Shown piece by piece: positions 60,259 through 64,000 of a DNA stretch of 64,000 nt (positions are counted from its first letter, which is position 1; every line of letters starts with the position of its first letter). The DNA comes from Hymenobacter sp. DG25A. GTDB taxonomy: Bacteria; Bacteroidota; Bacteroidia; Cytophagales; Hymenobacteraceae. The stretch spans positions 1,984,001-2,048,000 of the forward strand of contig NZ_CP012623.1 in NCBI RefSeq assembly GCF_001280305.1, written 5' to 3'. The notes under the pieces were generated by a model. That model was not told the DNA's origin. It was given only the letters and a program-made list of their open reading frames with translations, and searched no databases. A program made the position numbers and the translations under genes.

Positions 60259-62688
60259 ATGTACCGCATTTTTCTTTTGTTGTTTCTGGGGCTGAGTCTG
60301 GCTTCGGCCTCGTTCGCCCAGACCTTCTCTATTACCGGGCGCGTTACAAATGCAGAAACCGGCCAGCCCGTGGCCCAGGCCGAAGTGCTCCTGACCGGCA
60401 CCTCCCGCATTGTTTCCACCGATGTGCAGGGCAACTTCCAATTTGACGAGCTACCGGCCGGCAGCTACGTGCTGACGGCCTTCGCCGCCAGGCTCACCAG
60501 CCTGACCCTGCCCGTGAATATTGCCACGGATAACGCCACGCTGAACTTTGCGCTGGCGCCCCTGCGGGTAACTACCGCCGAGGTGAAAGTGGAAGGCGAG
60601 CGGGACAAGAGCTTTGGCATCCGACGGCTGGGCTCCGTGGAAGGCGCGGCCATTTACGAAGCCAAGAAAACCGAAGTGGTGGAGCTGGCGGGCGTTACGG
60701 CCAACCTGGCCACCAACAACAGCCGGCAGGTGTTTGCCAAAGTGGCGGGCCTCAATATTTGGGAAAGCGACGGAGGCGGGCTGCAGCTGGGCATTGGCGG
60801 CCGTGGCCTCAGCCCCAACCGCACCGCCAACTTCAACACCCGCCAGAATGGCTACGATATTTCGGCCGATGCCCTGGGCTATCCGGAAAGCTACTACACG
60901 CCGCCCACGGAGGCGCTGGACCGCATTGAGGTAGTGCGCGGGGCGGCTTCCCTGCAGTATGGCACCCAGTTTGGCGGTATGCTCAACTTCGTGATGAAGC
61001 ACGGTACCGAGGACAAGCCCCTGGAGGTTACCTCCCGCCAGACGGTGGGCTCTTTTGGGTTCTTTAACACCTTCAACAGCCTGGGCGGCACCAGCGGCAA
61101 GCTGAACTACTACGGCTTCTACCAGTACAAGCGCGGCAACGGCTGGCGCCCCAACTCCGATTTTGACGTGCACACGGCCTACGGCGCCCTACGCTACGAT
61201 GCCTCTGCCTGCCTGAAGCTGGGGCTGGAATACACCTTTATGAACTACCTGGCCCAGCAGCCCGGCGGCCTCACCGATGCCGATTTTGCCGCCGATGCGC
61301 GGCAGTCCAAGCGGGAGCGGAACTGGTTTCGGGTGAACTGGAATCTGCTGGCTCTCACGGCCGACTACCAGCTGGGCGAGCATACAAAGCTGAACGTGCG
61401 CAATTTCGGGCTGTTTGCCGAGCGGGATGCCTTGGGCTACCTGGAGAAAATCAACCGCCCCGACCCGTTGCAGGAGCGGCTGCTGCTGATTGACCAGTTC
61501 CGCAACTTCGGCAACGAAACGCGGCTGATTCACCGCTATGCCTTCCTCAAATCCTTCTCCACGGCTCTGGTGGGCCTGCGCTACTACCACGGCTTTACGG
61601 ACCAAAAGCAGGGCAATGGCTCCGCGGCCGCTGATGCCGACTTCCGCTACTACCCCAACAACGGCGACCCTAGTCTTTCCGCCTTTCAGTACCCCAGCCG
61701 CAACCTGTCGCTGTTCGCCGAAAACGTATTTAACCTCACCGAGAAGCTGAGCGTAACGCCCGGCATTCGGTATGAGTGGATCCGGACGCGCGCGCAGGGC
61801 CGCTATGATGTGGTAAACCGCGACCTGGCCGGCAATATCCTGTACCAGGAGCGCATTCCGGAAAACCGCACCAACACGCGCGGACTGGCTCTTCTGGGCC
61901 TGGGCATCAGCTTTAAGCCCAGTGAGAAGCTGGAGGTATACGGCAACTTCTCGCAGAATTACCGCGCCATCAATTTCAACGATATGCGCGTGGTGAACTC
62001 CAACATTCGTATTGATCCGCAGCTGCAGGACGAGAAAGGCTACAGCGCCGACCTGGGCGTGCGCGGCGGCACGGCCGGCCTGTTCAGCTACGATGTGAGC
62101 CTGTTTAATCTGGTGTATGATAACCGTATTGGTCTGCAGCCCGCTAAAGACACCGTGCTGTTTACCAACTACCTGCTGCGCACCAACATTGGCCGCTCCC
62201 GCAACCGCGGCCTGGAGACGTTTGTAGAGGCCGATGTGCTGCGCCTGCTTTACGGCGCCGAGCACCGCACGGGCTTGTCTGTCTTCTCCAACGTGACGCT
62301 GGTAGATGCCCGTTACCAGATTGACAACGAGCTGTTCCGGAACAAGAAAGTGGAGCTGGCCCCCAGTCTGATTGCCAAAGCCGGCGCTGCACTCAAGCGG
62401 GACCAACTGCGCCTCGCCTACCAGTATGCCTACACCTCCCAGCAGTTCAGCGACGCGACCAACAGCATCCTGGAGCCCACGGCCGTGTTTGGCCGCATTC
62501 CGGCCTATTGGGTGATGGACCTTTCCGGCAGCTACAGCTACAAGTTTCTAACGCTGGAAACCGGCATCAACAACCTCACCGACCGACGCTATTTCACGCG
62601 CCGCGCTACGGCCTACCCCGGCCCCGGCATTATCCCCGCCGATGGCCGCAGCTTCTATCTAACACTGCAGGTGCGCCTGCCGCAGTAG
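60259..62688 (+). CDS. TonB-dependent outer-membrane receptor
   Basis: The ATG at 60259 gives MYRIFLLLFLGLSLASASFA and a Sec signal; the protein has 809 residues. A carboxypeptidase-regulatory-like domain follows (about 22-110: FSITGRVTNAETGQPVAQAE). The plug is at about 135-260 (TANLATNNSRQVFAKVAGLN, RIEVVRGAASLQYGTQFGGM), then a 22-strand-type barrel to the end (FYLTLQVRLPQ). The similarity is to FecA-like siderophore or citrate receptors. Context (imelysin, DUF4856, HTTM, Fur-like site) points to iron. No canonical TonB box was picked out. No terminator was seen downstream. Confidence 0.95.
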   Translation: MYRIFLLLFLGLSLASASFAQTFSITGRVTNAETGQPVAQAEVLLTGTSRIVSTDVQGNFQFDELPAGSYVLTAFAARLTSLTLPVNIATDNATLNFALAPLRVTTAEVKVEGERDKSFGIRRLGSVEGAAIYEAKKTEVVELAGVTANLATNNSRQVFAKVAGLNIWESDGGGLQLGIGGRGLSPNRTANFNTRQNGYDISADALGYPESYYTPPTEALDRIEVVRGAASLQYGTQFGGMLNFVMKHGTEDKPLEVTSRQTVGSFGFFNTFNSLGGTSGKLNYYGFYQYKRGNGWRPNSDFDVHTAYGALRYDASACLKLGLEYTFMNYLAQQPGGLTDADFAADARQSKRERNWFRVNWNLLALTADYQLGEHTKLNVRNFGLFAERDALGYLEKINRPDPLQERLLLIDQFRNFGNETRLIHRYAFLKSFSTALVGLRYYHGFTDQKQGNGSAAADADFRYYPNNGDPSLSAFQYPSRNLSLFAENVFNLTEKLSVTPGIRYEWIRTRAQGRYDVVNRDLAGNILYQERIPENRTNTRGLALLGLGISFKPSEKLEVYGNFSQNYRAINFNDMRVVNSNIRIDPQLQDEKGYSADLGVRGGTAGLFSYDVSLFNLVYDNRIGLQPAKDTVLFTNYLLRTNIGRSRNRGLETFVEADVLRLLYGAEHRTGLSVFSNVTLVDARYQIDNELFRNKKVELAPSLIAKAGAALKRDQLRLAYQYAYTSQQFSDATNSILEPTAVFGRIPAYWVMDLSGSYSYKFLTLETGINNLTDRRYFTRRATAYPGPGIIPADGRSFYLTLQVRLPQ

Positions 62689-63380
62689 TACTTCGGCTGA
62701 TAGGCGCTTATGTAGGTCGGGGGCACATTCACCGTACTTCACTGCCCGATGATGAGGCTTGCTTCTATGCTTGCAAGGATAAGTGTGGCCCTACCAGGCG
62801 TACCTGTTCATGAGCAGAGGACAGCCGAGGTTTAAATATGGTTTTTACAAATAAAAATATAATTATACAAGCTCAACTAATTTAGAATATCGGAATAGGT
62901 GATTTTCATTTTCATTTTGCCAATTTTTACACTAATCCATAAATAATTGTTAATATAATTATGACATAAATATATATGCCATATTTTTTATTTGTAACTT
63001 TATAATCAATCAACGCTCTAGTACTACTTTTTACAGTCCATTAAGGTTAACCCCCTAATTTTTTACAGTACCTCTTACATCTATTTGGAGGATATTAAAA
63101 CCTCTATCTGTCCATACAAAGTACGTATGGCTTGGCCCTTAGTATCAGATACACACCTACAACCCCTTTTTTCTAGTTTACCCGCCCGCATCCTTACAGG
63201 AGGCATACGTTTTCTGTGTGCCTACCGCGTCCCGTAGCCTTTTTATCTAGCCGGCTACCCCTCTATCCCCCCTCTTCCTGATCTACCCTAAGGTCCCCGC
63301 AAAACCGGGGTATAAGATTCTCTTGTGCCAATTGCACAACAGGGGTAGAATCCTATTGCTATTTCTAAACCTATTGTACC
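62689..63380. other. long AT-rich intergenic region
   Basis: These 692 bases hold no gene. 62830-63020 is very AT-rich. A small hairpin (CCCCG-CAAAAC-CGGGG, about 63296-63311) lies 70 bases before the next start. No exact TAnnTTTG box was found on the plus strand. Confidence 0.45.
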
Positions 63381-64000
63381 ATGGAAACATCTGTAAACAC
63401 AACTACACGTTGTCCGCTTTTTCAGGCTTTTCAGTTCTCCATTTTCATTCAATTTATCACCCTACTTTTAAATCGAAATTCCCGCAATTACTCTTTTGCA
63501 GCGCTGCTGCTAAAACATGTTCTGATTGGTATTTTCAGCTTTACTATTTCAGCCGCCTGGGCTCAAACCAGCAATGCCATTGTAACGGAAAACAGCAAGC
63601 CCGGCAATCCGGAATCGGAATGGCAGATTAGTGGGGCTGGTGATTTATCCATTCAGGGCTTTGCTACGGACATCAGCTATAATAAAGGCGACCTGGCCCA
63701 TTTTAAGGTAAAAACCGATGCCAGCAGCTATACTATAAACATCTATCGATTAGGCTATTACCAGGGCAACGGGGCGCGGCTGCAAGGCACCGTGGCAGTG
63801 GCTGCCGCTCAAAGTCAACCACTCTGCGTAACCGACCCCAACACGGGCCTGCTGGACTGCGGCAACTGGGCGGAGTCGGCTAGCTGGCAGATTCCCAGTG
63901 ATGCTGTTTCCGGGGTGTATATCGCCAGGCTCACCCGCTCCGATACGAAGGGTGCCAGCCATATGGTTTTTATTGTGCGGGATGATGCCGGCAGCTCCGA
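63381..64000 (+). CDS. large secreted protein with N,N-dimethylformamidase beta-like N-terminal domain (cut by window edge)
   Basis: The ATG at 63381 opens a frame of 206 codons that runs off the right edge. The first 40 residues are polar and basic and precede a signal peptide core (KHVLIGIFSFTISAAWAQTS, cleavage after AWA near 61). The mature N-terminus IVTENSKPGNPESEWQISGA and FATDISYNKGDLAHFKVKTD, with YTINIYRLGYYQGNGARLQG and PSDAVSGVYIARLTRSDTKG, is the start of the N,N-dimethylformamidase beta-subunit-like domain found in big secreted Bacteroidota proteins, often with type IX signals. The activity is unknown. A plus-strand frame at 63323-63631 is a shadow. Confidence 0.85.
   Translation, partial: METSVNTTTRCPLFQAFQFSIFIQFITLLLNRNSRNYSFAALLLKHVLIGIFSFTISAAWAQTSNAIVTENSKPGNPESEWQISGAGDLSIQGFATDISYNKGDLAHFKVKTDASSYTINIYRLGYYQGNGARLQGTVAVAAAQSQPLCVTDPNTGLLDCGNWAESASWQIPSDAVSGVYIARLTRSDTKGASHMVFIVRDDAGSS

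Noticed and set aside
61189..62406. 405-codon minus-strand frame opposite the TonB receptor
   Set aside because: Antisense to a continuous barrel domain and lacking any recognisable motif.

Overview
The window reads as chromosome of a GC-rich Bacteroidota, most likely Cytophagales and close to Hymenobacter. The basis is the coding bias, the many lipoproteins with short SPII signals, promoter-like TAnnTTTG boxes, an ebo operon, a TonB receptor with a carboxypeptidase-like N-terminal domain, and a DUF4856/imelysin/HTTM iron locus. No rRNA, tRNA, CRISPR array, transposase or prophage gene was seen.

Layout. 1-3957: a PhzF-family gene cut by the left edge, then an ECF sigma factor, its membrane partner carrying a beta-barrel domain, and a lipoprotein, closed by a strong terminator. 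4037-8748 (minus): beta-carbonic anhydrase with a SulP anion transporter, then a histidine kinase and response regulator. 9032-38289: a large exopolysaccharide locus. It has Wza- and Wzc-like export proteins, a flippase, a polymerase-like membrane protein, six or seven glycosyltransferases including a GT11 fucosyltransferase, GDP-fucose synthesis (gmd, fcl), two paralogous secreted beta-helix proteins, a minus-strand nucleotide-sugar cassette (cytidylyltransferase, SDR, RmlC-like epimerase, COG4091-type oxidoreductase), a WecG-type transferase, the WcaJ-type initiating transferase, and a GH1-like hydrolase with an SDR. 38383-42577: small genes (lipoproteins, a secreted nuclease, a PAP2 phosphatase, a TMEM220-like protein).

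42626-49427 (minus) is a complete eboABCDEF operon, a metabolite-export or processing system whose product outside scytonemin makers is unknown. Upstream lie a 21-bp tandem repeat and a MITE-like inverted-repeat element. 50024-56246 is a nitrite/NO island: a heme-copper-oxidase-like membrane protein facing a cytochrome c / NirK / FGE-like / SCO operon, then a truncated haemoglobin and a cupin fusion. One perfect Crp/Fnr-type palindrome sits exactly midway between divergent -7 boxes, and the same operator recurs at the same spacing before the globin.

56551-62688 is an iron-uptake type operon (DUF4856, imelysin, HTTM, TonB receptor) with a 13-9-13 inverted repeat overlapping its -33 element. 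The window ends in a large secreted protein of the N,N-dimethylformamidase beta-like family, cut by the right edge.

Starts were moved inward from the longest open frame wherever a signal peptide, family N-terminus or operator position decided it. All family calls come from reading the translated sequence; no database search was run.
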